NCBI GenBank assembly: GCA_014337915.1
Contig: QUBU01000009.1
Span: 1-64,000 of the forward strand
Reading direction: 5' to 3'
DNA: 64,000 nucleotides
Origin: Gammaproteobacteria bacterium
Lineage (GTDB): Bacteria > Pseudomonadota > Gammaproteobacteria > Steroidobacterales > GCA-2729495
Shown here: positions 42,759 to 51,991 of the stretch, piece by piece
Layout of the letters: the number at the start of each line of letters is the position of its first letter
Position numbering within the stretch: the stretch's first letter is position 1
The notes under the pieces: generated by a model
What the model was told of the DNA's origin: nothing
Database searches by the model: none
Seen by the model: only the letters and a program-made list of their open reading frames with translations
Position numbers and translations under genes: made by a program

Positions 42759-43361
42759 GTGGCTACAGCAGTGGAACTCTTGCGCTGGGAGCGGCGCCGC
42801 AAGATGCAGGTGCGCGAGTCCTTCAGCGCTGGTCTGGCGCATTTCCGCAGTGCGGGCGGAGACGCCGAGGCCTTTTATCATGCCTGTATCGACTATCTCG
42901 TCCCGGGCCAGCAGCGGCTCATCGACCAGGACCGGCGCCTCGTGGACCTGCTCGCACCACGGGTGCCGGCCGCGCAGCAGGCGGACCACCAGGCCATGCA
43001 GGCGCTGCGCGGGCGCCTGGACCTCGGCGCGAAGTCCCTGAAGGAATTTGAGGCTGCTGCAGGCCAGTACCGGCGGGCAGGGCGGACGGGTCGTGCCGAT
43101 TTCGAGGCAGCGGCCGCGCGCTTCCTCGATGTGCTGGTCAACGTACTCGGTGCACGCAGCCACTCGCTGCGCCATCTCACCTCGACGCTGCTGAGCGATG
43201 AGGACTGGCAGCACATCGTCGATTCGACGCCGGCATTCACCGCAGCGGAGGCCGCGGCGTTCGCCGCCGTGACCGCCGCGGCGCCAGCGGGTGCCGCGCC
43301 CGAGGACATGGCGGCACAGCCCGGCGCACCTGGCGCCGGGCCGCAGCGGCACGCTACCTGA
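42759..43361 (+). CDS. Putative hemerythrin-like helical protein
   Basis: I do not recognise this 200-residue protein with certainty. It is predicted to be all helix, with a chain of His, Asp and Glu residues: FYHACIDYL (H41), DQDRRLVD, DHQAMQAL (H77) and RSHSLRHL (H135, H139). Such spacing resembles hemerythrin-type di-iron bundles, though the fit to the classic motif is loose. The last 50 residues are Ala/Pro-rich and probably disordered. A strong ribosome binding site (GGGAGGAG) precedes the GTG. It is divergent from the Rieske oxygenase gene. Confidence 0.6.
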   Translation: MATAVELLRWERRRKMQVRESFSAGLAHFRSAGGDAEAFYHACIDYLVPGQQRLIDQDRRLVDLLAPRVPAAQQADHQAMQALRGRLDLGAKSLKEFEAAAGQYRRAGRTGRADFEAAAARFLDVLVNVLGARSHSLRHLTSTLLSDEDWQHIVDSTPAFTAAEAAAFAAVTAAAPAGAAPEDMAAQPGAPGAGPQRHAT

Positions 43362-43385
43362 ATCCCGGCTGATGGTGCCAGCGAT

Positions 43386-43470
43386 TGGTGCCCAGGAGAG
43401 GACTCGAACCTCCACGGATCGCTCCACTGGTACCTGAAACCAGCGCGTCTACCAATTCCGCCACCTGGGC
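43386..43470 (-). tRNA. tRNA-Leu (CAG)
   Basis: The minus strand folds into a type II tRNA with a long variable arm. The acceptor stem pairs GCCCAGG with CCTGGGC, the D arm has TGGCGGAATTGGTAGACGC, the anticodon loop centres on CAG, and the T arm has GGTTCGAGTCC. CCA is encoded (43386-43388). It is 85 bases with CCA. Confidence 0.95.
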
Positions 43471-43491
43471 ACGGGGCGCGAGAGTGGCGCG

Positions 43492-43520
43492 AATTTAATG
43501 GCGCCCTGTATGCTTGTCAA
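43492..43520 (-). promoter_or_regulatory. Promoter of tRNA-Leu
   Basis: On the minus strand a perfect -35 TTGACA (43515-43520) is followed 17 bases later by TAAATT (43492-43497), a fair -10. Transcription would start near 43485, 15 bases before the tRNA. The promoter lies within 60 bases of the divergent rnr start. Confidence 0.6.
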
Positions 43521-43549
43521 CGAAATGAGCCGGTTTTCGTTGCACGACA

Positions 43550-45796
43550 TTGGCTAGGCGCCGCACTCCGGCCGGGCGCAGGCCAGCGGCCGCTGGTTCC
43601 CGGCCGCGCTATCGGCACCCGGTACCGGACGCCGGCGACATCATCTCGATGTTGCAGGCCGGCGGTGTTCCACAGACCTTCGCCGCGCTGGCTGCAGCGC
43701 TCCAGGTAAAGCAGCCTCGCCACCAGGACAGCCTGCGCAAGCGCCTGCAGGACCTGGTCAGCGCGGGCCGCCTGCTGCTCAACCGCCGTGGTGAGTACTG
43801 CCTCATCGAGAAGCTCGATGCAGTGACCGGGGTCGTGTCGGCGCATCGCGATGGCTATGGTTTCCTCATCACCAGCGACGGCAGCGGCGATGTCTTCCTG
43901 CCGCCCGATGAGATGCGCCAGCTGCTCGATGGAGATCGGGTGGCCGTGCGCCTCACCGGCTCCGGCCCGCGCGGCCGCCGTGCCGGCACGGTCATGGAAA
44001 TCCTCGAGCGCGGCAAGCAGAGCGTGGTCGGCCGCTACGTGCGCGAGCGGGGAATCGGTTACGTCGTCGAAGGCGGCCGCTCCGCACGCCATTACCTGGT
44101 TCCCGATGCGCATCGCGGCGGCGCCACCGACGGGCATTTCGTCAAGATCGAGATCATCAGCTACCCAGGCATCAATCGCGAGGCGCAGGGCAAGGTCGTC
44201 CGGCTGCTGGGCAGCCCCGAAGAGGATCCGGCGGTGGCCACCGATGCAGCCCTGGAGATTTATGGGCTGCCCGCGGTTTTTCCCCCCGAAGTCCGCCGGG
44301 ATGCGGCCGCCCTGGGCGTCGAGGTGAAGGCAGGCGACAAGGCCGGGCGGACGGACCTGCGCGAGCTGCCGCTGGTGACCATCGACGGCGCGGATGCGCG
44401 TGACTTCGACGATGCGGTGTATGCCGAGCCCATGGCGGGCGGCTGGCGCCTGCTGGTGGCCATCGCCGATGTTTCCCACTATGTGCGCGCGGGCGAGCCG
44501 CTGGACCGGGAGGCCGCCCATCGCAGCACTTCCGCCTACTTCCCGGACCGGGTCGTGCCGATGCTGCCGGAGCAGCTGTCCAACGGCCTGTGTTCCCTCA
44601 ACCCGGATGTCGACCGCCTGTGCATGGTCTGCGAGATGCGGGTGTCGGCTGCCGGGGAGGTCGGCGATGCGCGCTTCTTCCGTGCCGTCATGCGGTCGCG
44701 CCAGCGGCTGGTGTACGAGGACGTGCAGGCGGCCCGCGACGGCAACGTGGGCGTACGCCAGCGCCTGAAGGGCGTGCAGACCCAGCTGGACAACCTCTAC
44801 GGCGTGTTCGCGAGCCTGGAGCGGGCGCGCCGGCGGCGCGGCGCGCTGGAACTGGAATTGCCCGAGGCGCAGATCACCCTCGGCACCAACGGTCGTATCG
44901 CCAGCATCAGCCTGCGCCAGCGCAACGATGCCCATCGGCTGATCGAGGAATGCATGATCGCGGCCAATGTGCAGGCGGCGAAGTTCCTGCAACGTCGCCA
45001 TCTGCCGACCCTGTATCGGGTGCATGCCGGGCCGGACGAGGAGAAGTTCGAGAACCTGCGGCTGATGCTGCAGGCGCTCGGGGCCAAGGTCACCAGCCAG
45101 GCGCGGGCGCGGCCGCGCGAAATCAATCGCATCCTCGCCGCGCTGCGCGACCGGCCGGACTACCCGATGCTGGCGACGGCGGTGCTGCGCACCATGGCGC
45201 AGGCGGTGTACCAGCCGGCCAACATCGGGCATTTCGGCCTGGGCCTGGCCACCTACACCCACTTCACCTCGCCCATCCGCCGCTACCCGGACCTGCTGGT
45301 GCACCGCGGTATCGGCCACATCCTCGACCACGGCAAGCCAGCCGCCTACCGCTACGACGTGCCGGCCATGGAGTTGCTGGGGCGGCTCACCTCCGAGCGC
45401 GAACGCCGCGCTGAGGAAGCGGCCCGCCACGTGGAGGCGCGCTACAAGTGCGCCTACGTCAAGGACCGCATCGGCGAGGTAGCCGATGGCGTCGTCTCGG
45501 GCCTGACGCATTTCGGCCTGTTCGTGACCCTGACGGCGCTCAATGTCGACGGGCTGGTACACGTCACCAGCCTGCGCAACGACTACTACCACCTCGAGCA
45601 GGGCGGCCTGCGCCTCGCCGGTGAGCGCAGCGGGCGCAGCTATGGCCTGGGCGAGCGCCTGCGGGTGCGCATCTTAAGGGTGGATGTCGACGAGGCGCGC
45701 ATCGACCTCGCCCTGGAGGATGACGCAGCGACGCCGGCCCAGCGCACCCGGCGGCAGGCCGCGCTGCCGCGGCGGCACTCGCAGAGGCAGCGATGA
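43550..45796 (+). CDS. rnr: Ribonuclease R
   Basis: RNase R degrades structured RNA from the 3' end. The protein (748 residues) has an N-terminal helix-turn-helix ([19 protein letters not shown]), cold-shock domains, the RNB catalytic core with [15 protein letters not shown] and [10 protein letters not shown], and a C-terminal S1 domain ([18 protein letters not shown]). The start is a TTG at 43550. Its stop overlaps the rlmB start (ATGA). Confidence 0.95.
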   Translation: MARRRTPAGRRPAAAGSRPRYRHPVPDAGDIISMLQAGGVPQTFAALAAALQVKQPRHQDSLRKRLQDLVSAGRLLLNRRGEYCLIEKLDAVTGVVSAHRDGYGFLITSDGSGDVFLPPDEMRQLLDGDRVAVRLTGSGPRGRRAGTVMEILERGKQSVVGRYVRERGIGYVVEGGRSARHYLVPDAHRGGATDGHFVKIEIISYPGINREAQGKVVRLLGSPEEDPAVATDAALEIYGLPAVFPPEVRRDAAALGVEVKAGDKAGRTDLRELPLVTIDGADARDFDDAVYAEPMAGGWRLLVAIADVSHYVRAGEPLDREAAHRSTSAYFPDRVVPMLPEQLSNGLCSLNPDVDRLCMVCEMRVSAAGEVGDARFFRAVMRSRQRLVYEDVQAARDGNVGVRQRLKGVQTQLDNLYGVFASLERARRRRGALELELPEAQITLGTNGRIASISLRQRNDAHRLIEECMIAANVQAAKFLQRRHLPTLYRVHAGPDEEKFENLRLMLQALGAKVTSQARARPREINRILAALRDRPDYPMLATAVLRTMAQAVYQPANIGHFGLGLATYTHFTSPIRRYPDLLVHRGIGHILDHGKPAAYRYDVPAMELLGRLTSERERRAEEAARHVEARYKCAYVKDRIGEVADGVVSGLTHFGLFVTLTALNVDGLVHVTSLRNDYYHLEQGGLRLAGERSGRSYGLGERLRVRILRVDVDEARIDLALEDDAATPAQRTRRQAALPRRHSQRQR

Positions 45797-46548
45797 GCAG
45801 CGGCGACCGGCTCACCTATGGCATCCAGGCGGTGCGCAAGGCATTGGCCGCGGGCCGTGCGTCGCGCCTGTACCTGCAGGAGGACCTCGGGCAGAAGCGG
45901 CTGGGCCGCCTTGCCGACGACATCACGCGCAGCCGGGTCCCGGTGGAACTCTGCCCGGCCCAGCAGCTCGAGCGCCTGACGGGGACCACCAAGCACCAGG
46001 GCATAGCCGCACGGGTGACCGGTGCCGCGAGCCTGTCCGATCGCGAGGCGCTGGCACTGGTCGCGACACTGGCGCCGCCCCTGATCCTGGCCCTGGACGG
46101 CATCGAGGACCCACGCAACTTCGGGTCGCTGCTGCGGACGGCCGACGCCGCAGGCGTGGACCTGGTGGTCACCGGCCGGAGCCGCAATGTGGGCGTGACA
46201 CCGGTCGCGAGCAAGGTGGCGGCGGGTGCCGCCGAGGCCCAGCCGCTGGCCGAGGTGGCGAATCTGGCACGCTTCCTGGAGCAGCTGGCGGAGGCGGGCA
46301 TCAGGATCGTCGGTACCGACGAGGCCGCCCCAGTCAGCCTGTTCGATGCCGACCTGGCCGGGCCGCTGGCGCTGGTCATGGGGGCCGAGGGCCGGGGCAT
46401 GCGCCGCCTGACCCGGGAGCGCTGCGACCTGCTCGTCAGGCTGCCCATGCACGGGGTCGTGGAGAGCCTGAATGTCGCCGTGGCGGCCGGCATCTGCCTG
46501 TACGAGTGCCAGCGCCAGCGCCTTGCACGGGCCGGACCCGTCCGGTAG
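45793..46548 (+). CDS. rlmB: 23S rRNA (guanosine-2'-O)-methyltransferase RlmB
   Basis: RlmB methylates G2251 of 23S rRNA. It is a SpoU-type knotted methyltransferase (251 residues). Its signatures are [33 protein letters not shown] and [21 protein letters not shown]. The N-terminal substrate-binding domain starts [14 protein letters not shown]. It is translationally coupled to rnr. Confidence 0.95.
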   Translation: MSSGDRLTYGIQAVRKALAAGRASRLYLQEDLGQKRLGRLADDITRSRVPVELCPAQQLERLTGTTKHQGIAARVTGAASLSDREALALVATLAPPLILALDGIEDPRNFGSLLRTADAAGVDLVVTGRSRNVGVTPVASKVAAGAAEAQPLAEVANLARFLEQLAEAGIRIVGTDEAAPVSLFDADLAGPLALVMGAEGRGMRRLTRERCDLLVRLPMHGVVESLNVAVAAGICLYECQRQRLARAGPVR

Positions 46549-46551
46549 GAT
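46523..46551 (+). promoter_or_regulatory. Candidate rpsF promoter inside the end of rlmB
   Basis: TTGCAC (46523-46528) and TAGGAT (46546-46551) are spaced by 17 bases, a reasonable sigma-70 pair. Transcription would start near 46558, leaving a leader of about 80 bases before rpsF. Confidence 0.45.
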
Positions 46552-46564
46552 GCCGCGTCCTGCA

Positions 46565-46616
46565 GGGTCCGGCTGGCGCCGGATCCGCCTCCTTGCCACA
46601 CCGCGCAGCGGGTGGC
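46565..46616 (+). promoter_or_regulatory. Structured rpsF leader, candidate S6:S18 autoregulatory element
   Basis: Two hairpins are visible. GGGTCCGGC pairs with GCCGGATCC (46565-46586, nine pairs including one wobble). GCCAC-A-CCGC pairs with GCGGGTGGC (46595-46616, nine pairs with one bulged A next to CCG). The S6:S18 complex is known to bind a leader structure containing a CCG motif in many bacteria. The similarity is suggestive only; the first hairpin might instead end rlmB transcription. Confidence 0.4.
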
Positions 46617-46637
46617 TTTGATCCACAGGGAGCCACA

Positions 46638-47057
46638 ATGCGTCACTACGAGATCGTGTTTCTGGTCCATCCGGACCAGAGCGAGCAGGTCCCCGCGATG
46701 GTCGAGCGCTATCGGGGGATCATCACCGGCAGCGGTGGCACGGTGCACCGCCTCGAAGACTGGGGGCGGCGGCAGCTGGCCCACACCATCGCCAAGGTCC
46801 ACAAGGCACACTATGTGCTCATGAACATCGAGTGCACCAAGCCGGCACTCGATGAGCTCGCTGATGCTTTCCGTTTCAGCGATGCCGTGCTGCGCCACCT
46901 GGTCATCCGACGCGACGAGGCTGTGACCGAGCCTTCGTTCCTTGCCCGGTCCGCCGACGAGGACAACCGCGAAGGTTCCGGTCGCGGCGCTGCCCGCGAG
47001 CAGGCCCGCGGTAACGAGGAAGGCCCGCCGGCCGAGGCCGAGCAGGCTGCCGGCTAG
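46638..47057 (+). CDS. rpsF: Ribosomal protein bS6
   Basis: It is a small-subunit protein that pairs with S18 on 16S rRNA. The protein (139 residues) starts [19 protein letters not shown] and has [21 protein letters not shown] and [14 protein letters not shown]. The C-terminal tail is Glu/Gly/Arg-rich. The ATG at 46638 has AGGGAG upstream. Confidence 0.96.
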   Translation: MRHYEIVFLVHPDQSEQVPAMVERYRGIITGSGGTVHRLEDWGRRQLAHTIAKVHKAHYVLMNIECTKPALDELADAFRFSDAVLRHLVIRRDEAVTEPSFLARSADEDNREGSGRGAAREQARGNEEGPPAEAEQAAG

Positions 47058-47092
47058 CGCCGGCCCATGACACAGATTTCCGGAGCAGTGAC

Positions 47093-47317
47093 GTGAGCAG
47101 ATTTTTCAGGCGCCGCAAGTTCTGCAAGTTCTCCGCCGAAGGGGTCAAGGAGATCGACTACAAGGATCTCGAGACCCTGCGGCAGTTCATCACCGAGACC
47201 GGCAAGGTGGTCCCGAGCCGCATCACCGGCACCAGAGCCAACTACCAGCGCCAGCTGGCACTGGCGGTGAAGCGCGCCCGCTTCCTGGCCCTGCTGCCGT
47301 ACACGGACAAGCATTGA
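47093..47317 (+). CDS. rpsR: Ribosomal protein bS18
   Basis: The 74-residue product has the typical core [37 protein letters not shown] and [13 protein letters not shown]. It starts with GTG (47093) after GGAG. Its alanine-like N-terminus, the target of RimI, cannot be confirmed here since the second codon is Ser. Confidence 0.96.
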   Translation: MSRFFRRRKFCKFSAEGVKEIDYKDLETLRQFITETGKVVPSRITGTRANYQRQLALAVKRARFLALLPYTDKH

Positions 47318-47374
47318 TCTGCCACGGCCGGTGCCGCTGAAGCGGCCTCGGCGTGGTGCAGGCAGCGAGCGGCC

Positions 47375-48256
47375 ATGACAGGCTTGCCGGCATGGCTCAT
47401 GGAGCGTCGGGCGGCACGGGTTGCGCTCCTGGCGCTGCTGTTCCCGCTGCCACTGGCACTGGTGATCAGCGCCGCTATTGCCGTGTTGATCACCAATGTG
47501 AAGGGCTGGCGGCCAGCGCTTGCGGACTGCGGGCTCGCCCTGTTGCTGCTGCTGGTCCTGGCCACCATGGCGGGGACGGGCTGGCTGGAACTTGGCGTCG
47601 GCGCCGCGTTGACCTGGCTGCTGGCAATTTTTCTTGGCCTGCTGCGCAGCCAGCTGTCACTGACGCTGGCGGTGCAGGCGGCGGTGCTGCTCGGCGTGGC
47701 GGCTGCCGTCGGTTTCACGCTGTGGATCCAGGATCCTCAGGCGTATTGGGAACGGGTCCTGACCGACCTGACGCAGCGCGCTGCCAGCGCCGGGCTGGCC
47801 GTCGGCCCGGCGGATCTGGTGCCGGGTGCGGCCCAGGTCATGACCGGCATGATGTCTGCCAGTGCGGTGACGAGTTCGGTGGTGGCACTGTTTCTCGGCT
47901 CGGCCTGGAGCGGCACCATCGACGGCCGGGAGTTCGGCAGCGATTTCAGGGCGCTGCGGATGGGCCGCATGCTGAGCCTGGCGACGGCCGGGGCGGCGCT
48001 GTTGCTGCTCACCGGCCAGCGCGGGATGGCTGACGACCTGCTGCTGGTCTTTGCCAGCGGTTTCGTGCTGCAGGGCCTGTCGGTCATGCACTGGCATGGG
48101 ACCGAACGCCAGTGGCCAAGGCTGTGGTCGCTGGCGCTGTACCTGCCGATGGCATTGCTGCCGGCGGTCGCGGTGCTGGAACTGCTGGGACTCGCCATCG
48201 TTGGCCTGGTCGATAACCTGTACGACCTGCGGCGGAATGGTCGCGAAGTGGTGTAA
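47375..48256 (+). CDS. DUF2232 membrane protein
   Basis: This is a 293-residue inner-membrane protein with about seven or eight hydrophobic helices, such as LLALLFPLPLALVISAAIAV and SVVALFLGSAWSG. Members of DUF2232 are often encoded between rpsR and rplI in gammaproteobacteria, as here. Their function is unknown. It is probably co-transcribed with the ribosomal genes. Confidence 0.85.
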   Translation: MTGLPAWLMERRAARVALLALLFPLPLALVISAAIAVLITNVKGWRPALADCGLALLLLLVLATMAGTGWLELGVGAALTWLLAIFLGLLRSQLSLTLAVQAAVLLGVAAAVGFTLWIQDPQAYWERVLTDLTQRAASAGLAVGPADLVPGAAQVMTGMMSASAVTSSVVALFLGSAWSGTIDGREFGSDFRALRMGRMLSLATAGAALLLLTGQRGMADDLLLVFASGFVLQGLSVMHWHGTERQWPRLWSLALYLPMALLPAVAVLELLGLAIVGLVDNLYDLRRNGREVV

Positions 48257-48307
48257 TCTGGTCATTGCCGCCCGCGGGCTGGCACACTGAAAATTAGAGA
48301 GAAGGTC

Positions 48308-48769
48308 ATGGAAGTCATACTGCTCGAAAAGGTCGCGAATCTCGGCAACATCGGCGACCGCGTCAAGGTCAAGCCGGGGTTTGGGCGCAATTTCCTGCTG
48401 CCCAAGGGCAAGGCAACCCTCGCTACTGAGGCCAACATCGCCAGGTTCGAGGCCCGGCGCGCGGAGCTCGAGAGCAAGCAGGCTGCAGAGCTGGCCGCCG
48501 CGCAGGCGCGAGCCGAGCGGCTGGCGCAACTGCAGCTCAGGATTCCGGCAAAGGCCGGCAGCGAGGGCAAGCTCTTCGGTTCCCTCGGCACCATCGACAT
48601 TGCCGAAGCCTGCACGGCCGCGGGTTGCCCGCTGGAGCGCAGCGAAGTGCGCATGCCGGCGGGTCCGATCCGCACCATCGGCGAGCATCAGGTCGACCTG
48701 CACCTGCATGCCGACGTCACCGTGTCCATCACCCTGAATGTCGTGGCGGAGGACGCCGCGTCCGCGTAA
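48308..48769 (+). CDS. rplI: Ribosomal protein bL9
   Basis: The protein (153 residues) starts [21 protein letters not shown] and [14 protein letters not shown], the L9 signature. The long connecting helix ([20 protein letters not shown]) and the C-terminal RNA-binding domain ([13 protein letters not shown]) follow. AGAAGG precedes the ATG. Confidence 0.97.
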   Translation: MEVILLEKVANLGNIGDRVKVKPGFGRNFLLPKGKATLATEANIARFEARRAELESKQAAELAAAQARAERLAQLQLRIPAKAGSEGKLFGSLGTIDIAEACTAAGCPLERSEVRMPAGPIRTIGEHQVDLHLHADVTVSITLNVVAEDAASA

Positions 48770-48788
48770 CGGAGCGACGGGTGCCGCC

Positions 48789-50177
48789 ATGGCCAGCGCT
48801 TTTTCCGCTGCAGAGCCATCCGTGGCCGGCATCGACCGCCTCAACCTGCCGCCCAGTTCGGTGCAGGCCGAGCAGGCGTTGCTCGGCGGCCTCATGCTGG
48901 ACAACGCGGCCTGGGACAGGGTCGCCGATCTGGTTTCCGAAGCCGACTTCTACCGGCCCGACCACCGCCTGATCTTCGGCGCGATCCGCGCGCTTGCCGA
49001 AAGGCGCCAGCCCTTCGACGCCATCACGATCTCGGAGTACCTGGAGAGTCGTGCCGAGATTGCCGATGCGGGCGGCCTCGGCTACCTGGCGACACTGGTC
49101 CGCGATACCCCGAGTGCGGCGAATGTTGCCGACTATGGGCGCATCATCCGCGACCGTGCCCTGCTGCGCGAGCTGGTACAGACCGGCAACAGCATCGTTG
49201 GCAGCGCTTTCCATACCGAGGGACGCCCCGCCGCCGAACTGGTTGATGAGGCCGAGCAGCGCATCCTGGAAATTGCGCGGCGTGGCCAGCGGGGCGGGGC
49301 GGGATTCGTGCACCTGCGCGATGTCCTCGGCAAGACCATCGATCGCCTGGACGAGCTGCATCAGGCGGGAGGGGCCATCACCGGGGTGTCCACGGGCTTT
49401 TCGCGGTTCGACGAACTCACCTCGGGCCTGCAGAAGGGCGACCTGATCATCGTCGCCGGCCGGCCTTCCATGGGCAAGACCACCCTGGCGCTCAACATCG
49501 CCGAGAACGCGGCCTTCGGCTCGCGCCTGCCAGTGGCCGTGTTCAGCATGGAGATGTCGGTGGACCAGCTGGCCTTCCGCATGATTTCCTCGCTGGGCCG
49601 CGTGGACCAGGCGCACCTGCGCAATGGTCGCTTTGGCGACGAGGAGTGGCCGCGCATCCACGGTGCGGTGCGCCAGATGGCCGATGCGCGCATCTTCATC
49701 GACGATACGCCCGCGCTGACACCGACCGAGGTGCGTTCCCGGGCGCGGCGCCTGCAGAAGGAGCATGGCCTCGAACTCATCGTCCTCGATTACCTGCAGC
49801 TGATGCGGGTGGCTGGCAATGCCGAGAACCGGGCGACGGAGATTTCGGAGATTTCGCGTTCGCTGAAGGCACTGGCCCGTGAGCTGAAGGTACCCGTCAT
49901 TGCGCTGTCGCAGCTGAACCGCAGCGTCGAACAGCGCCAGGACAAGAAGCCGGTGATGTCGGACCTGCGGGAGTCCGGGGCCATCGAGCAGGATGCCGAC
50001 CTCATCGTCTTCATCTATCGCGAAGAGGTCTACAACCAGAACACGCCGCGCAAGGGAATCGCCGACATCACGATTGCCAAGCAGCGCAACGGCCCCACCG
50101 GCGAGTTCCCGCTGACATTCCTCGGCCGGTACACGCGCTTCGAGAATTACGCCCCGGAAATCGAGGTGTTTTCATGA
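48789..50177 (+). CDS. dnaB: Replicative DNA helicase
   Basis: DnaB unwinds the fork as a hexamer. The N-terminal domain begins LPPSSVQAEQALLGGLMLD, and the RecA-like domain has Walker A GRPSMGKTTLALNIA, VAVFSMEMSVDQLAFR, and IVLDYLQLM. SDLRESGAIEQDADLI is also typical. I chose the ATG at 48789; the frame is open upstream but lies within rplI. It is 462 residues and overlaps alr (ATGA). Confidence 0.96.
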   Translation: MASAFSAAEPSVAGIDRLNLPPSSVQAEQALLGGLMLDNAAWDRVADLVSEADFYRPDHRLIFGAIRALAERRQPFDAITISEYLESRAEIADAGGLGYLATLVRDTPSAANVADYGRIIRDRALLRELVQTGNSIVGSAFHTEGRPAAELVDEAEQRILEIARRGQRGGAGFVHLRDVLGKTIDRLDELHQAGGAITGVSTGFSRFDELTSGLQKGDLIIVAGRPSMGKTTLALNIAENAAFGSRLPVAVFSMEMSVDQLAFRMISSLGRVDQAHLRNGRFGDEEWPRIHGAVRQMADARIFIDDTPALTPTEVRSRARRLQKEHGLELIVLDYLQLMRVAGNAENRATEISEISRSLKALARELKVPVIALSQLNRSVEQRQDKKPVMSDLRESGAIEQDADLIVFIYREEVYNQNTPRKGIADITIAKQRNGPTGEFPLTFLGRYTRFENYAPEIEVFS

Positions 50178-51286
50178 CGCAGGCGGCGGTGGCCGTCATC
50201 AGTGCCACAGCGCTGCGTCACAACCTGCGGAGGGTCCGGGAACTGGCGCCGGGCTGCCCGGTGCTCGCCGTCATCAAGGCGGATGCCTACGGGCATGGGC
50301 TCGTAGCCGTTGCCCGGGCGCTCGGCGATGCCGATGCCTTCGCGGTTGCCCGCCTGGAGGAGGCGGTGCAGCTGCGTGAGGCGGGCATCAGCAGGCGGAT
50401 CATTGTGCTGGGCGGCTTCATCGGCAACGAGGAGTTGCTGGAGGCCGTCCACCATGGGCTCGAGGTCGTGGTTCACGACCTCGAGCAGGTCCGGGTCCTG
50501 GAAGCCGTGCCGGCAGGCATCGACGCCTGGCTGAAGATCGATACGGGCATGGGGCGGCTGGGCATCGCACCGGCAGTCCTGCCTGAAGTTCTGGCAAGGC
50601 TGCGCGGCCGGCCAGCGCAATCCGCGGTCCGGCTGATGACCCACCTGGCTGCCGCGGACGACCCGGCTTCGGACCAGACTGCAGGACAGCTGGCGGCCTT
50701 CGAAGCGGCCACTCGCGCGGCCAGGAGGCTGGGCTGGGTGGGCGACGTCAGCATGGCGAATTCGGCCGGGATCCTCGGCGGGTTGGCCACCCGTACCGGC
50801 GGCGTCCTGCCGACGGGATGCCACAACTGGGTCCGGCCGGGACTGATGCTCTATGGCGCCTCACCGTTGCCGGACCGCACCGCTGCATCTCTTGGCCTGT
50901 TGCCGGCCATGTCCTTCCAGAGCCGCTTGCTTGCGGTCCGGCAGCTGCCACGGGGAAGCCGTGTCGGCTACGGAGGAGACTGGCAGGCCACGCGTGACAG
51001 CGTGGTCGGCGTGGCCGCGGCCGGCTATGCCGACGGCTACCCCTGGCACTCGTCGCGCGGCACGCCCGTGCTGGTGAACGGCCATGCAGCACCCGTCATT
51101 GGCCGGGTGTCCATGGACATGATCAGCATCGACCTGACGGGGATTGCCCCTGCGCGACCGGGTGATCCGGTGATCCTCTGGGGAAACGGCCTGCCGGTGG
51201 AGGAGGTTGCCCGCTGCGCGGGCACCATCCCCTATGAGCTCCTCGCCGGCATGGGTCCGCGTGTGCTGCGGCGGGTGACCGATTGA
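50174..51286 (+). CDS. alr: Alanine racemase
   Basis: Alr supplies D-alanine for peptidoglycan. The PLP lysine is in AVIKADAYGHGL, and the second catalytic residue, Tyr, lies in the conserved C-terminal-domain region near GYADGYP. It is 370 residues. Its ATG overlaps the dnaB stop, the last gene of the rpsF-alr run; an inverted signalling cassette begins 13 bases after its stop. Confidence 0.96.
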   Translation: MTQAAVAVISATALRHNLRRVRELAPGCPVLAVIKADAYGHGLVAVARALGDADAFAVARLEEAVQLREAGISRRIIVLGGFIGNEELLEAVHHGLEVVVHDLEQVRVLEAVPAGIDAWLKIDTGMGRLGIAPAVLPEVLARLRGRPAQSAVRLMTHLAAADDPASDQTAGQLAAFEAATRAARRLGWVGDVSMANSAGILGGLATRTGGVLPTGCHNWVRPGLMLYGASPLPDRTAASLGLLPAMSFQSRLLAVRQLPRGSRVGYGGDWQATRDSVVGVAAAGYADGYPWHSSRGTPVLVNGHAAPVIGRVSMDMISIDLTGIAPARPGDPVILWGNGLPVEEVARCAGTIPYELLAGMGPRVLRRVTD

Positions 51287-51298
51287 GGCCAGGAGCGC

Positions 51299-51982
51299 TC
51301 AGTCGAGGAAGAAGCCCATCTTGATGCCAACCAGCTCGATGACGTCGTTGTCATTGAGCTTGCGTGCCTGAGAACCGATTGGCTGGCCGTTGACCTTGGG
51401 CGGTTCGCGGTTCGGGGCGTTCTCCACCTGCACGAGGTTGTAGCCATCCGCGCGGCGCGTGATCGCTATGACCTGTACGCCCGGCTGGCCCATGGTCGTC
51501 AGGGCCTTGTTGAGCGCCACTTCCCGGCCTGCAAAGTTGCCGTTGAGGACCTGGATCTTCGCCGAAACCGCCGCCGGGGCGGCCCGGTCTGCGCCACGGC
51601 CCGCGGCCGGCGCGGGGTGCACGCCGCTGGCGGCCATGTCGGACTTGGATAGCACCATGGTCTGGGCGAACTCGTCGTGTTCCTCGCTGTCCGTGGCGCT
51701 GTCGACGAAGCGCAGCTGGTGGCGCCCCACCGTGATGAGGTCGCCATTCTGCAATGCATGCTTCTTGATCAGCTTGCCATTGACATAGGTGCCATTGGTG
51801 CTGTTCAGGTCTTCGAGGAACGAGTCGTTGAGGATATTGATGATCAGCGAGTGGTGCCCGCTGACCGTGGGATTATCGATGCGCACATCGTTGTCCTGGA
51901 GCCGGCCCACGGTGTACCGCTCCTTCATCATGTTGTACTCGGCCAGTACCTGGCCGTCGAGGCTGAGAATGAGGCGTGCCAT
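51299..51982 (-). CDS. Tandem FHA domain protein
   Basis: FHA domains bind phosphothreonine. The first (residues 1-93) is complete, with YTVGRLQDNDVRID, VSGHHSLI and DLNSTNGTYVNGKLI. A linker (94-140) carries T108 in EFAQTMVLS, a candidate phosphosite. The second FHA-like domain (141-227) has VNGQPI and KLNDNDVIEL but has lost the GR and SxxH signature, so it probably does not bind phosphothreonine. It lies nine bases after a PP2C phosphatase gene that follows a Ser/Thr kinase gene, which suggests it is a kinase substrate or sensor. Confidence 0.88.
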   Translation of the reverse strand: MARLILSLDGQVLAEYNMMKERYTVGRLQDNDVRIDNPTVSGHHSLIINILNDSFLEDLNSTNGTYVNGKLIKKHALQNGDLITVGRHQLRFVDSATDSEEHDEFAQTMVLSKSDMAASGVHPAPAAGRGADRAAPAAVSAKIQVLNGNFAGREVALNKALTTMGQPGVQVIAITRRADGYNLVQVENAPNREPPKVNGQPIGSQARKLNDNDVIELVGIKMGFFLD

Positions 51983-51991
51983 AGTGAAAGG

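Noticed and set aside
43517-45592. A 691-codon open frame opposite rnr
   Set aside because: It has no recognisable domain, has shadow-type composition, and lies fully inside RNase R.
46565-46586. Hairpin after rlmB as a Rho-independent terminator
   Set aside because: No U-tract follows, and the rpsF promoter lies upstream of it, so a leader role is more likely.
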